Source: an uncultured Pseudomonas sp.
Lineage (GTDB): Bacteria > Pseudomonadota > Gammaproteobacteria > Pseudomonadales > Pseudomonadaceae
Assembly: GCF_946886105.1 (NCBI RefSeq)
Contig: NZ_CAMPHV010000015.1
Location: 55,538-119,537 of the forward strand
DNA: 64,000 bases
Direction: 5' to 3'
This document shows, piece by piece, positions 42,613 to 51,255 of the stretch. The notes beneath the pieces were generated by a model. It saw only the letters and a program-made list of their open reading frames with translations, was not told the origin of the DNA and did no database searches. The position numbers were made by a program, and so were the translations under genes. The stretch's first letter is position 1, and each line of letters starts with the position of its first letter.

Positions 42613-43398
42613 CTACGCCAAGCTACGTACGGCAAAGCCCATATAGGAAATCGACAGGTCGCGGCTTTCCCGTAGCCGCAACCGCCGCCCGAGTTCGGCA
42701 AAGGGCATGCGGCCCAACTTGGTCCGCCACAACGCCAACAACAGGCCGAACGGGTTGAGCCGCGGCGACAAGCCGGCGAATTCGCAACCGACCAGCTTTT
42801 GGTTCTGCATGCGCTCCTGCAGCTCCTGCGGCCGGATAAACTTCTCCCACACATGAACATCGGCCGGTATGAAACGCGTCGGCGGCCAATCCTGCGCCAG
42901 CTTGATCGCCACCAGTTTGCTGCGCAGCGTGCGGTTGATGGTGTCGAACAACAGCACTCCACCCGGCTTGAGCACCCTGCCGATCTCGCGCAGAACCGCG
43001 TCGAGATCCTCCACATGTTCGAAGACATCGCAGCAGCACACCAGGTCGAAGCTGCGATCCTCGAACGGCAGCGCCTCACCGCGCCCGGACAGGTAACGAA
43101 TATTCAGCCCGCCCTTGCGCGCATGCTCCCGCGCTACCTGCAAGGTGGGTTCGGAAGGGTCGATGCCGGTGACCTGGCATCCCAACGCAGCGAACTCTTC
43201 GGACAGCAGTCCGCCGCCACAGCCCACATCCAGCACCTGCAACCCGCTCGGTTGCAGGCCCATACGCTGGACGATGACGTTGCGAAAATAGGCCGCACGC
43301 GGCGGATTGAGGGAGGTCCGCAGAATGGCCATGAAGCCATCCTCGTCCCACCAGGTGGGTGCTACGCGGTTATAGATATCGTTATCGATGTTCGCCAT
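42613..43398 (-). CDS. UbiG-like class I SAM methyltransferase
   Basis: A 261-residue methyltransferase. Motif I VLDVGCGGGLLSEEFA, acidic loop GIDPSE and post-motif DVFEHVEDLD are clear; the N-terminus NIDNDIYNRVAPTWWDEDGFM resembles UbiG, which does both O-methylations of ubiquinone synthesis. It is not beside other ubi genes but 20 bases downstream of an ArsR regulator, so it may be a paralogue with a different acceptor. GAGG precedes the ATG at 43398. Confidence 0.82.
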   Translation of the reverse strand: MANIDNDIYNRVAPTWWDEDGFMAILRTSLNPPRAAYFRNVIVQRMGLQPSGLQVLDVGCGGGLLSEEFAALGCQVTGIDPSEPTLQVAREHARKGGLNIRYLSGRGEALPFEDRSFDLVCCCDVFEHVEDLDAVLREIGRVLKPGGVLLFDTINRTLRSKLVAIKLAQDWPPTRFIPADVHVWEKFIRPQELQERMQNQKLVGCEFAGLSPRLNPFGLLLALWRTKLGRMPFAELGRRLRLRESRDLSISYMGFAVRSLA

Positions 43399-43418
43399 AC
43401 CAACCTCGCCTGACAACA

Positions 43419-43748
43419 CTAAATATCCGGTTCACCGGCCCGACGCCTGGCGATCGCCGCGCTTTCCTTCTTCAGCGGCCCGCCCACAGGACAGACCCCG
43501 GCCAGAAAGTTGTGCATGGCGGCGACCAGGTTGTCCTGGACGATGCTGTAGTGAATGAATTGGCCACGGCGCTCGCTGCGTACCAGGCCGGCATGTTCGA
43601 GAATTTTCAGGTGTTTGGAGAGCGCCGGCTTGCTCATCTCGAAACGCTCGGCGATCTCGCCCGCGGTCAGCGAGGTCTCGGATAAATAAGCCAGAATCTT
43701 GCGCCGCGGGGTGGAGGCCAGGGCTTCGAAAATTGCGTCGATACTCAT
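43419..43748 (-). CDS. ArsR/SmtB-family transcriptional regulator
   Basis: A 109-residue winged-helix repressor (IFEALASTPRRKILAYLSE ... SKPALSKHLKILEHAGLV). It lacks the paired-cysteine metal motif in the recognition helix (one Cys only, near the C-terminus, VCPVGG), so a metal sensor role is not evident; it resembles the SdpR-type branch. It is first gene of a two-gene operon with the methyltransferase and divergent from the DCC gene. Confidence 0.9.
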   Translation of the reverse strand: MSIDAIFEALASTPRRKILAYLSETSLTAGEIAERFEMSKPALSKHLKILEHAGLVRSERRGQFIHYSIVQDNLVAAMHNFLAGVCPVGGPLKKESAAIARRRAGEPDI

Positions 43749-43755
43749 AAATTAA

Positions 43756-43771
43756 TTAACTAATTAGCTAA
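43756..43771. promoter_or_regulatory. Putative ArsR operator
   Basis: A 16-bp near-palindrome (TTAACTAATTAGCTAA, 14 of 16 positions symmetric) sits 8 bases before the arsR start in an AT-rich patch of the arsR/DCC intergenic gap. ArsR-family proteins bind such AT-rich dyads and usually repress themselves. Confidence 0.6.
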
Positions 43772-43827
43772 ATGTGAATTAAGCTTACGCCCGTCCAAGC
43801 AATCTGCCAAGCAGACCAGGAGCCGAG

Positions 43828-44238
43828 ATGAGCGCAATGAAAATCCCCGATGAAGGCGTATGGCTGGTGTATGACGACGAATGCCCGGTGTGCCGAACCT
43901 ATTGCAGCTATATCCGCATTCGCCAGGCGGTGGGCCAGTTGCATCTAGTCGACGCGCGTCAACCCGGCCCATTGATGGACGAAATCACCGCGGCGGGCCT
44001 GGATATCGATCAGGGCATGGTGCTGAAAATGTCCGGGCAGCTCTACTACGGTGCCGATGCCATACATATGCTGACGCTGCTGAGCAGCCCCTCCGACCTG
44101 TTCAACCGGTTCAACTACTACCTGTTCAGCACCCGCTTGGGTTCACGGATTCTCTACCCACTGGGCAAGGCCGTGCGCAATCTGGTGCTCAAGGTGCTGG
44201 GTATTCAATACATCGAAAACCTCAAGCAGCCACGCTGA
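43828..44238 (+). CDS. DCC-family thiol oxidoreductase-like protein (DUF393)
   Basis: A 136-residue protein with the DCC signature VYDDECPVC (Cys19, Cys22) in a thioredoxin-like fold. Family members are proposed thiol-disulfide oxidoreductases; substrates are unknown. Conserved GADAIHMLTLL and the C-terminal RLGSRILYPLGKAVRN also fit. It is divergent from the arsR-methyltransferase operon and converges with the permease gene, 6 bases apart. Confidence 0.87.
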   Translation: MSAMKIPDEGVWLVYDDECPVCRTYCSYIRIRQAVGQLHLVDARQPGPLMDEITAAGLDIDQGMVLKMSGQLYYGADAIHMLTLLSSPSDLFNRFNYYLFSTRLGSRILYPLGKAVRNLVLKVLGIQYIENLKQPR

Positions 44239-44244
44239 GAGGTA

Positions 44245-45507
44245 TTACCAGGGCAACCAACCGCCCAGGCCCAGCCACAACCCGGCGAGGCTCATGCTCA
44301 GTAGCGTGACCGGGAAACCGCTGCGGGCGAAGTCGACGAAGCTCAGCAGCACACCCTGGCGGCGGGCGCTCTCGGCGACTATCAGGTTGACCACGCTGCC
44401 GATCAGCAGCAGGTTGCCGGCCAGCGTCGACATCACCGCCAGCCCCACCAGCACGGGCTCGGAGGCATCGGGCACGGCGCCGAGCAGAAGGATCACGAAG
44501 GGCACGTTGCCGATCAGGTTGCTGGCCAGCAAGGAAAAACTGGCCAGCGACAATACGCCCTCGGGCAACAAGCCGTAGTCACCCAGCATCGCGGCCACGG
44601 CGGCCACCTCCGGCAGGCCCAGGGCCGCGCCCGTAACCACGAACAAGCCGGCGAACAACAGCAGCAGGTTCCAGTCGACCTTGTGCACATAGTCGCGGCT
44701 GTCGACGCGGCGAGAAATCATCAGCAACGCGGCGACCATCAGCGCCGACAGCTCGCGAGGCATGCCGGTGGAAAACAACCCGAGCAGTACCAGGGTCGCC
44801 AGCAAGGGCTTGAGGTAACTGTGCGCGCCATAGATGCGCGCGACCGGCGTCTCTTCGGCGATCCGCTGGTTCGGCACGCCCCAGCGTTTGCGCCATTGCA
44901 GCCAGATCACCGCATAGGTGATCGCCAAGGCGGCCAATGCCGGCGGACCGGCGATAAAGGCATACGACCAGAAATCCAGGCCGCCGGCCTGACCGATCAG
45001 AATGTTCTGCGGGTTGCCGATCAGGCTGGCGGAAGAGCCGGCGTTGCACGACAACGCCAACGCCAGCAGAAACGGCCGCGGATCGAGGCCCCGGGCCAAC
45101 AGGCTGTGACACAGCAGCGGCGTCAGGGCGAAGGCGACTATGTCATTGACCAGTACCGCCGACAGCAGCCCGCCGAGAACCACCACACCGCCCAACAAAC
45201 GCTCCGGGCGCTGGGCATGGTGGTTGAGCCACTCGTTGAGCCAGGCATAGACCCCGGAAAAATCGAACTGCGCAGAAATCAGCATCAGCGCCAGCAACAG
45301 CAAGAGCGCACCGGCATCCAGATGGCCGGCCGCCTCGCCTGGCGACTGCGCACCACTGAACAGCAACACCACCGCGGCGCAGCCGGCGATCCAGCTGCGA
45401 TCGACGCGCAAGCCACGAATACCGCCCGCGGCCATGCCCAGGTAGGTCAAAACGAACAGGCCCAGCACCACCCATGACGTCATCGCCATGCCGCCCCCGA
45501 ATTCCAT
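44245..45507 (-). CDS. SLC13/ArsB-superfamily anion permease (YbiR-like)
   Basis: A 420-residue transporter with 10-12 helices. The paired signature loops SASLIGNPQNILIG and GNLLLIGSVVNLIVAE mark the ion-transporter superfamily that includes SLC13, CitMHS and ArsB. The substrate cannot be read from the sequence. The start is uncertain: ATG at 45507, 45489 and 45483 are all in frame, and the internal ones follow a GGGGG stretch. Confidence 0.82.
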   Translation of the reverse strand: MEFGGGMAMTSWVVLGLFVLTYLGMAAGGIRGLRVDRSWIAGCAAVVLLFSGAQSPGEAAGHLDAGALLLLLALMLISAQFDFSGVYAWLNEWLNHHAQRPERLLGGVVVLGGLLSAVLVNDIVAFALTPLLCHSLLARGLDPRPFLLALALSCNAGSSASLIGNPQNILIGQAGGLDFWSYAFIAGPPALAALAITYAVIWLQWRKRWGVPNQRIAEETPVARIYGAHSYLKPLLATLVLLGLFSTGMPRELSALMVAALLMISRRVDSRDYVHKVDWNLLLLFAGLFVVTGAALGLPEVAAVAAMLGDYGLLPEGVLSLASFSLLASNLIGNVPFVILLLGAVPDASEPVLVGLAVMSTLAGNLLLIGSVVNLIVAESARRQGVLLSFVDFARSGFPVTLLSMSLAGLWLGLGGWLPW

Positions 45508-45653
45508 GCGTTAACGCCTACCACTGCTCGCAGTGGCGCGGCAGCACTCTAACCGCGGCGCGAAGTGGCGAGAAGCAGGACAAGGTAGTTAGCGGAAAAA
45601 ATACTCTGAGCGATGCTGTTCCCCGCTGAAGCGGAGACAAAAGATGTGCTCTT

Positions 45654-45723
45654 GTAGCCCGGATGCAATCCGGGGAGGCAGGTTGCAGGACCGACATCGC
45701 TTCCCGGATTGCATCCGGGCTAC
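45654..45723. repeat. REP-like palindrome, copy 2
   Basis: Perfect 21-bp inverted arms (45654-45674 and 45703-45723, GTAGCCCGGATGCAATCC core) flank a 28-base centre that differs from copy 1 at 42533-42604. The two copies lie 3 kb apart and bracket the arsR-permease block. Confidence 0.9.
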
Positions 45724-45828
45724 GAAGTGCGCTTTGGGTGGACATGGTGGAGCCTTGTCCACCGCGTCCAGATGGCGGTGAACTGGCGCACGGAAAAACG
45801 CATTTAACAGACCGAATCCCGCATGCTG

Positions 45829-45871
45829 AAAAAAGGGCCGGCCGAGCGTGAAGCAATCACACCAGCCGGCA
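45829..45871 (-). terminator. Probable terminator of the choice-of-anchor I gene
   Basis: GCCGGC arms (45837-45842 and 45865-45870) are followed on the minus strand by CCCTTTTTTC. The loop is long, so strength is uncertain. Confidence 0.5.
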
Positions 45872-45878
45872 GCAGGCT

Positions 45879-47246
45879 TTAATCGACCAGTTCGAACAGG
45901 GCGACGTTGCCGCTTTTCTCCAAGCCGGTCACCAGGAAATGCCGCCCTTGGTGTTCGACATGGGCCAAGCCTTCCGGCGCCAGATTACCCGCACCGGCGC
46001 CCTCGCCCACCCCGACCACATGCAGCACCCGTGGTTGCGCCGGCTGGTCCAGATCGATCAGCGCCAAGGCATCGGCACGCTCCAGGGAAGCAATGGCCAG
46101 GCGCTTGCCGAACGCGTCGAAACTCACCACGCCTTCGGGCTCGCTACCTTTATTGGGGCTGCGTTGATCCGGATAGACACCGGCCTTGGCCGCCATATCG
46201 TCGAGCTGGCTGCCGGTATCGCCGAGCAGCTCGCCGCTGGCGCTATCGAACACACTGATCGTGCGTCCGCCGCCGCTTGGCAGCCCGGCTTTGGTCTTGG
46301 CGATTTTCGGGTCGCTGTCGCCTTCGTCGGCGCTGATCAGGTAGCGACCATCGGCACTGACGGCCAGGGCATCCGGTTCGCGCAGGGCGAAGAGTTCGAC
46401 GTTCGGCTCATAGCGACCATCGTCCAGCACATCGGCGGCATGGCGCACGGTGCCCAGGCCGAACACCTTGTGCAGTTCGCCTTGCAATACATCGACCACC
46501 GCGATGGCGTTGTTCTCCTGCAGGCTGACATAAGCGCGCGTGCCGTCCGGGCTGAAGGCCACGTATTCCGGCTCGATATGCTCGGCACTGGTGCCGAAAG
46601 GAATCTTCAATTCTTCACCATCGATCGCCCGCTCCAGCAGGCGCTTGTGTTCGTCCTGGGTGGTGCCCGCCACGCCGGCCAGATCCGGCATAGCGATCAG
46701 GCGCTGCTTGGCCTGCGCCAGACCTTCGCGCAGATCGATCACACTGATCGAGCCGGCGCCGCTGCGAAAGCCCTCGCCCTCGCGCACATAACCTTCGCCC
46801 TCGTTGGCCACCACAACGAAGTCGCCGGCCGGCGAGAACGCCAGGCTGTCCGGCCAGATACCGACCTCCAGGCGCTTCAGCAGTGTACCGTCGGTGGCCG
46901 AGCGGAACTCCACGCGGCCGTTCTTCAGGCCGTCGCTGTCACGCACGCATACCGCGAAAATATCTTCGCTGGGATGGAATGCCACCGCAGTGATCTCCCC
47001 TGCGTCTTGGCCCATCAGGGTGTGCCGGGCAATCCGCTGCAGGCCGGCGCTCGGATCGAGGCGGAGGATATCCACCAGCCCCTCGACGCTGTTGGACACG
47101 ATCACGCGCATGCTCGAGGCCTGCACAGCAACGATTTCAGTGCCCAGCGCAAAGCCGCTCTGGTAGACCGAGGAGGCTTTCAGTTCGAGTGCCGAGGCCA
47201 TCGGGGCCAGGGCAAAAACCGCACAGAGGGCGGGGATACGCAGCAT
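45879..47246 (-). CDS. Secreted choice-of-anchor I beta-propeller protein
   Basis: A 455-residue exported protein. A signal peptide (residues 1-19, cleavage after ASA) is followed by a seven-blade-type propeller with repeated A-F-S/H-P-x-G/E motifs (VAFHPSEDIFAV, LAFSPAGDFVVVANEGEG, VAFSPDGTRAYVSLQE) and EPEYVAF and GSEPEGV, typical of choice-of-anchor I domains often found with extracellular phosphatases. AAGGATC precedes the ATG. A possible Pho box upstream hints at phosphate control. Enzymatic activity is not evident. Confidence 0.83.
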   Translation of the reverse strand: MLRIPALCAVFALAPMASALELKASSVYQSGFALGTEIVAVQASSMRVIVSNSVEGLVDILRLDPSAGLQRIARHTLMGQDAGEITAVAFHPSEDIFAVCVRDSDGLKNGRVEFRSATDGTLLKRLEVGIWPDSLAFSPAGDFVVVANEGEGYVREGEGFRSGAGSISVIDLREGLAQAKQRLIAMPDLAGVAGTTQDEHKRLLERAIDGEELKIPFGTSAEHIEPEYVAFSPDGTRAYVSLQENNAIAVVDVLQGELHKVFGLGTVRHAADVLDDGRYEPNVELFALREPDALAVSADGRYLISADEGDSDPKIAKTKAGLPSGGGRTISVFDSASGELLGDTGSQLDDMAAKAGVYPDQRSPNKGSEPEGVVSFDAFGKRLAIASLERADALALIDLDQPAQPRVLHVVGVGEGAGAGNLAPEGLAHVEHQGRHFLVTGLEKSGNVALFELVD

Positions 47247-47306
47247 GGCGAAGATCCTTATGCAAGACGGGGAATAAACAAAACCGCAGCAGTCTCCATC
47301 GCCAAA

Positions 47307-47324
47307 GTGACCAGTTGATGACGG
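47307..47324 (-). promoter_or_regulatory. Possible Pho box
   Basis: On the minus strand CCGTCAT-N4-TGGTCAC resembles two PhoB repeats (CTGTCAT) with the proper 11-base period; the first matches 6 of 7, the second only 4 of 7. It lies about 60 bases before the secreted propeller gene. Confidence 0.35.
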
Positions 47325-47462
47325 TTAGATGTCGTGCAAACGACACCGCCCATCAGCTATACGCCCAAGCGCTCGCGCTCCCTATCGCTCACCTACACTG
47401 CAAGTAATATGCATACGGGACGGCCGCCGAGCACCGCCCAGTCGCGCCACCGAGGGAATTGG

Positions 47463-48257
47463 ATGAATCGAAAACAACTGTTCGCCAGCCTGTGCTTAGC
47501 GTTGTGTCTGGGCGCCCAAGCCAGCGAACGGCTGCCCCTGAAGATCAGCGTAGGCGACTGGCCGCCCTATCTCTCCGCCAGCCTGAAACACAACGGTGTC
47601 GTCGCCCATCTGATCAGCGACCTGTTCGCCGATGAGGGTTATCGCGTCAGCTTCCAGTTCCTGCCCTGGCCGCGCGCCTACGCGGCGGCCGCCGCGGGCA
47701 AGTTCGACGCCACCGCGGTTTGGATGCACAAGGGTGAACGCGAGGCGGACTTTCTCTTCAGCGCGCCGCTGCTGGACGAGCAGTTCGTGTTCTTCCACCT
47801 GAAAAGTCTGCCCTTCGGCTGGCGGACCTTCGACGACCTGACCGGCATGACCCTTGGTGGCGGCCTGGAATACAGCTATGGGCCGGACTTCGATGCATTC
47901 CTTAAGCAAGACAAGGTGAAGATGGAGCGGGTATCCAGCGACGTGCAGAATTTCGAGAAACTGCTCAGAGAGCGCGTGGTGCTCTATCCCCAGGAAATGC
48001 AGGTGGGCTACGCCGCCCTGCGCCATCACTTCAGCGAAGCGGACAGGGCCAAAATCACCCACCACCCGAAACCGTTGCTGACCAACCTCAGCTACCTGAT
48101 GTTACCCAAGTCGCTCGAGGCCAGCCCGGCGCTGCTCGAGCGCTTCAATCGGCGCCTGCAGAGTTACCGCGATAACGGCCGCTATCAACGCTATTTCGAC
48201 GACCTGCAACAAGGCAAATACGAACTCGATCAGCCCGAGAACGGTGCCATTCGATGA
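47463..48257 (+). CDS. Periplasmic solute-binding protein, SBP_bac_3-like
   Basis: A 264-residue protein with a signal peptide (cleavage near AQAS, residue 20), then LKISVGDWPPYL, the start of family 3 (polar amino-acid type) binding proteins. The mid-region DATAVWMHKGEREADFLFSAPL fits. There is no permease or ATPase gene nearby, so it is an orphan receptor. GAGG supports the ATG at 47463. Many Pseudomonas orphans of this type serve signalling or have lost their transporter. Confidence 0.85.
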   Translation: MNRKQLFASLCLALCLGAQASERLPLKISVGDWPPYLSASLKHNGVVAHLISDLFADEGYRVSFQFLPWPRAYAAAAAGKFDATAVWMHKGEREADFLFSAPLLDEQFVFFHLKSLPFGWRTFDDLTGMTLGGGLEYSYGPDFDAFLKQDKVKMERVSSDVQNFEKLLRERVVLYPQEMQVGYAALRHHFSEADRAKITHHPKPLLTNLSYLMLPKSLEASPALLERFNRRLQSYRDNGRYQRYFDDLQQGKYELDQPENGAIR

Positions 48258-48309
48258 ACAGTGCTGCTCGGTGTCGGCAAGCAACGCACGTAATGCAAGG
48301 AGTCAAGCC

Positions 48310-49452
48310 TTGAGCCTCAGGCGCTGGCGCCCGCTTCTCGCGGCGATGTTCGGCCTGCTGCCGGCGCTTGCGACCGACGCCGAGGACGGGGTGCGCTCCG
48401 ACGAAATCCGCCTGGGGATGGCCAATGCACAGAGCGGCCCGGCCGCTGGATTGGGTATCGGCATTCGGGCCGGCGCCCAGGCCTACTTCGCCCGGATCAA
48501 CGCCGAAGGTGGCGTGCATGGCCGCAAAATCGTCCTGATCGTCAATGACGACGGCTACGAGCCCGCGCGCAGCGTTGCCAATACCGAAGCGCTGATCGAA
48601 ACGAACAAGGTGTTCGCGCTGCTCGGTTACGTCGGCACACCGACCTCGAGAGCGGCCGTCCCCATCGCCTTGAGGGCTCAGGTGCCCTACCTGTTTCCGT
48701 TTACCGGTGCCGAGTTCTTACGCACCCCGGTAAAACCCTGGGTATTCAATATTCGCGCCTCCTACTTCGATGAAACCGAAGAGATGGTCGAGCGCATGAC
48801 CGCCGACCTCGGCATCGAGAAAATCGCCCTGTTGATGCAAGACGACTCCTTCGGCGAAACGGTCAAAAGCGGCGTTGTCGGCGCCCTGCACAAGCGCGGC
48901 ATGCAAATCCACGCGGAGGCGCGTATTCAGCGCAATTCGCTGGACGTCGAAGCCGCGGTCGCGGCATTGCTGCCCGCGCAGCCCGAGGCCATCGTCTTCA
49001 TCGGCACTTACCAGCAACTGGCAGAAGCCATCGCCCGCGCCAAAGCCCTGGGCAGCGCGGCGCGGTTCTTCACCGTATCCTTTATCGGCACGGAAAATTT
49101 CATCGCAGCGGCAGGGGCCAACGCCGATGGCGTCTATATCACCCAGGTCATGCCTTCGCCGCACGACGCCTCGCGCGCCATCGTGAAAAATTACCTGGCC
49201 GATATCGCCCCCGCCGATGTCGGCTACACCTCCCTGGAAGGCTATATAGACGCGGCGGTTTTCGTCGCGGCGCTACGCGCTGCCGGGCCGCAGCCGACGC
49301 GCCTCGAACTCGTCAAGGCGCTGGAGGCGCTGAACCTCGACCTCGGCGGCTTCAAGGTGGCGTTCTCGCCAAGCAACCACCAGGGCTCCGATGCGGTATT
49401 CCTTATCGAGATACGCGACGGCAAGGCGGTGCCGATCGAAACCATGCGCTAG
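48310..49452 (+). CDS. Periplasmic receptor, branched-chain amino-acid type (Peripla_BP_6)
   Basis: A 380-residue type I periplasmic binding protein: IRLGMANAQSGPAAGLG at the start, GGVHGRKIVLIVNDDGYEP, and KIALLMQDDSFGETVKSGV. A TTG start at 48310 is chosen because AAGGAG is 7 bases upstream and it begins a short signal peptide ending near ALATDA. It follows the family 3 binding protein by 52 bases. No ABC partner genes, so ligand and output are unknown. Confidence 0.82.
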   Translation: MSLRRWRPLLAAMFGLLPALATDAEDGVRSDEIRLGMANAQSGPAAGLGIGIRAGAQAYFARINAEGGVHGRKIVLIVNDDGYEPARSVANTEALIETNKVFALLGYVGTPTSRAAVPIALRAQVPYLFPFTGAEFLRTPVKPWVFNIRASYFDETEEMVERMTADLGIEKIALLMQDDSFGETVKSGVVGALHKRGMQIHAEARIQRNSLDVEAAVAALLPAQPEAIVFIGTYQQLAEAIARAKALGSAARFFTVSFIGTENFIAAAGANADGVYITQVMPSPHDASRAIVKNYLADIAPADVGYTSLEGYIDAAVFVAALRAAGPQPTRLELVKALEALNLDLGGFKVAFSPSNHQGSDAVFLIEIRDGKAVPIETMR

Positions 49453-49496
49453 CGCGAATCGCTGCCCGCCATCGGCTACCCCAACGCCACGGCTGC

Positions 49497-49922
49497 CTAC
49501 CTGGCGTTCCAGTAGCGTTGCATCTCGACGAACAGAAAGGAGGCGGTCCAGGTGATCAGCACCAGGCCGGTGAGCGCCTCGATCCCGGTCAGATAACGCA
49601 GATCGCCGACCGGTTGGATATCGCCGAACCCCAGGGTGGTGAACGTGGTGAAGGAGAAATACACGCAATCGAGCAGGCCGCCATCGGTATTGCCTTCCAA
49701 ATGTCCCCAGCCCTCGGCGCGGTCCATCAGGTAATAGGCGAAGGCGAATATCCAGACCTCGATGGCATGGGCGATCAGCGCCCCGACGACGCCGAACAGG
49801 ATGCGCAAACGGTGCCTGACCTTCATTCGCTGCACCCACAGGGTCATCCTCGACAAGAATTCGTAGTGCAGCACCACCACACACACGACGATCAGGCTGT
49901 TGACGGCGAATAAACTAATCAC
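49497..49922 (-). CDS. Two-helix potassium channel subunit
   Basis: A 141-residue Ion_trans_2 protein. An N-terminal helix pair precedes the pore helix and selectivity filter TTLGFGD (residues 95-101), a variant of the TVGYGD filter, followed by the inner helix (IEALTGLVLITWTASFLF). No cytoplasmic RCK domain. It would form a tetrameric pore, probably K+-selective; gating is unknown. Confidence 0.87.
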   Translation of the reverse strand: MISLFAVNSLIVVCVVVLHYEFLSRMTLWVQRMKVRHRLRILFGVVGALIAHAIEVWIFAFAYYLMDRAEGWGHLEGNTDGGLLDCVYFSFTTFTTLGFGDIQPVGDLRYLTGIEALTGLVLITWTASFLFVEMQRYWNAR

Positions 49923-50113
49923 GGGTTGTCTCGGTTAATCGATATGCCTGCGGGCGACCTGCGCCAGCATACCTGAGCGAACGCGCCGAGCGCTCTGACG
50001 CTTGGAACGAATAAAGCCCTGAATAATTCCAGCCTATTCACAAGCGCAATGTGCTGTGCATTGGCCTACGGAACCGCCAGGCTGATCGCTTGGCCACCCA
50101 GAGGACGCTCGCC

Positions 50114-51025
50114 ATGGAATTTCTGCGAACCCCCGACAGTCGTTTTGCCAACCTCCCCGGCTATGCGTTCAGCCCGCACTACCTGATGGTCGACGATGGC
50201 GAGGGCGGCCAACTGCGCGCGCACTATCTCGACGAAGGCCCCGCCGCGGCCGACCCGCTGCTGCTGATGCACGGCGAGCCGTCGTGGAGTTATCTGTACC
50301 GCAAGATGATCCCCATTCTGGTCGCCGCCGGGCACCGGGTGATCGCCCCCGACCTGATCGGCTTCGGCCGTTCCGACAAACCGACCCGCCGCGAGGACTA
50401 TAGCTACCAGCGGCATGTCGGCTGGATGCAGTCGGTGCTCGATCAACTGCAGCTCGAGCGCATCACCCTGGTCTGCCAGGACTGGGGCGGTCTGCTCGGC
50501 CTACGCCTGGTCGCGGCGCATCCCGAACGATTCGCCCGCGTGGTCGCCGCCAACACCATGCTGCCGACCGGCGATCACAACCCCGGCGAGGCGTTCAAGA
50601 ACTGGCAGAAATTCTCCCAGGAAGTACCGGTGTTTCCCGCCGGCGGGGTGATCAAGGGCGGCACCATCAACCCTCTACCACAGGCGGTGGTCGATGCCTA
50701 CGACGCGCCCTACCCGGACGAACGCTACAAGGAAGGTGCCCGGCAATTCCCGCTGCTGGTACCGACCACCCCGGACAATCCGGCGTCGGCGGCCAATCGC
50801 GCCGCCTGGCAGGTGCTCGGCCAATGGCAAAAACCCTTCCTCACCGCCTTCAGCGACTCGGACCCGGTCACCGCCGGCGGCGACAAGGTGATGCAGAAAC
50901 TGATCCCCGGCACCCGCGGCCAGGCCCACACCACCATCGTCGGCGCCGGGCACTTCCTGCAGGAAGACCAGGGCGAACAGCTAGCCGAAACGGTGGTGAG
51001 GTTTATCGCTGCGACGCCTCTTTAA
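50114..51025 (+). CDS. Haloalkane dehalogenase-like alpha/beta hydrolase (DhlA/DhmA group)
   Basis: A 303-residue alpha/beta hydrolase. The oxyanion motif HGEPSWSYLYRKM (Glu55), the nucleophile Asp123 in VCQDWGGLLG with halide-stabilising Trp124, and the late His in GAGHFLQED match subfamily I haloalkane dehalogenases, which release halide from alkyl halides. The overall N-terminus (LRTPDSRFANLPGYAFSPHYL) resembles DhmA-type enzymes. Real substrates in most bacteria are unknown; epoxide hydrolase is an alternative. Single gene. Confidence 0.86.
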   Translation: MEFLRTPDSRFANLPGYAFSPHYLMVDDGEGGQLRAHYLDEGPAAADPLLLMHGEPSWSYLYRKMIPILVAAGHRVIAPDLIGFGRSDKPTRREDYSYQRHVGWMQSVLDQLQLERITLVCQDWGGLLGLRLVAAHPERFARVVAANTMLPTGDHNPGEAFKNWQKFSQEVPVFPAGGVIKGGTINPLPQAVVDAYDAPYPDERYKEGARQFPLLVPTTPDNPASAANRAAWQVLGQWQKPFLTAFSDSDPVTAGGDKVMQKLIPGTRGQAHTTIVGAGHFLQEDQGEQLAETVVRFIAATPL

Positions 51026-51255
51026 CAACAAGACGCGCCTGCACGCGCGGCCCCGGCAAGTTGAAAAACGTTGTGAGGCTGAGCAGATCCACCAGCTACT
51101 AGCACATGCAGAAACCAGCACCTCACGTAATCAGCGCTGCCGACTGGCGCTGGTTGCCAAGCTAGCTGCCAGGCATGCGCCATCATTTTGATGACACCCT
51201 GGGAAAAATCCGTAATATGCGCGCCTCGGACTAGAACCCACGCCAAGGACGAAGC

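Larger units (their letters stand above)
45508..45878. other. 371-base intergenic region without a gene
   Basis: It holds REP-like palindrome copy 2 (45654-45723) and the terminator of the secreted protein gene (about 45829-45871). Open frames crossing it run through the palindrome and show no protein character. Confidence 0.7.

Noticed and set aside
43419..43748. Arsenic-resistance interpretation of the ArsR gene and nearby permease
   Set aside because: The regulator lacks the usual cysteine pair, the permease loops fit SLC13/YbiR better than ArsB, and no arsenate reductase is present.
42533..45723. CRISPR array
   Set aside because: The two similar repeats are 3 kb apart and palindromic; there is no regular spacing and no cas gene.
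45518..45856. 112-codon minus-strand frame
   Set aside because: Crosses the REP-like palindrome and a terminator; no ribosome binding site.
45939..47318. 459-codon plus-strand frame opposite the secreted propeller gene
   Set aside because: Antisense shadow; the minus frame has a signal peptide, SD and propeller motifs.
51190..51225. Promoter for kinase A (TTGATG ... TAATAT)
   Set aside because: Spacing of 19 bases and a weak -35; not good enough to list as a feature.
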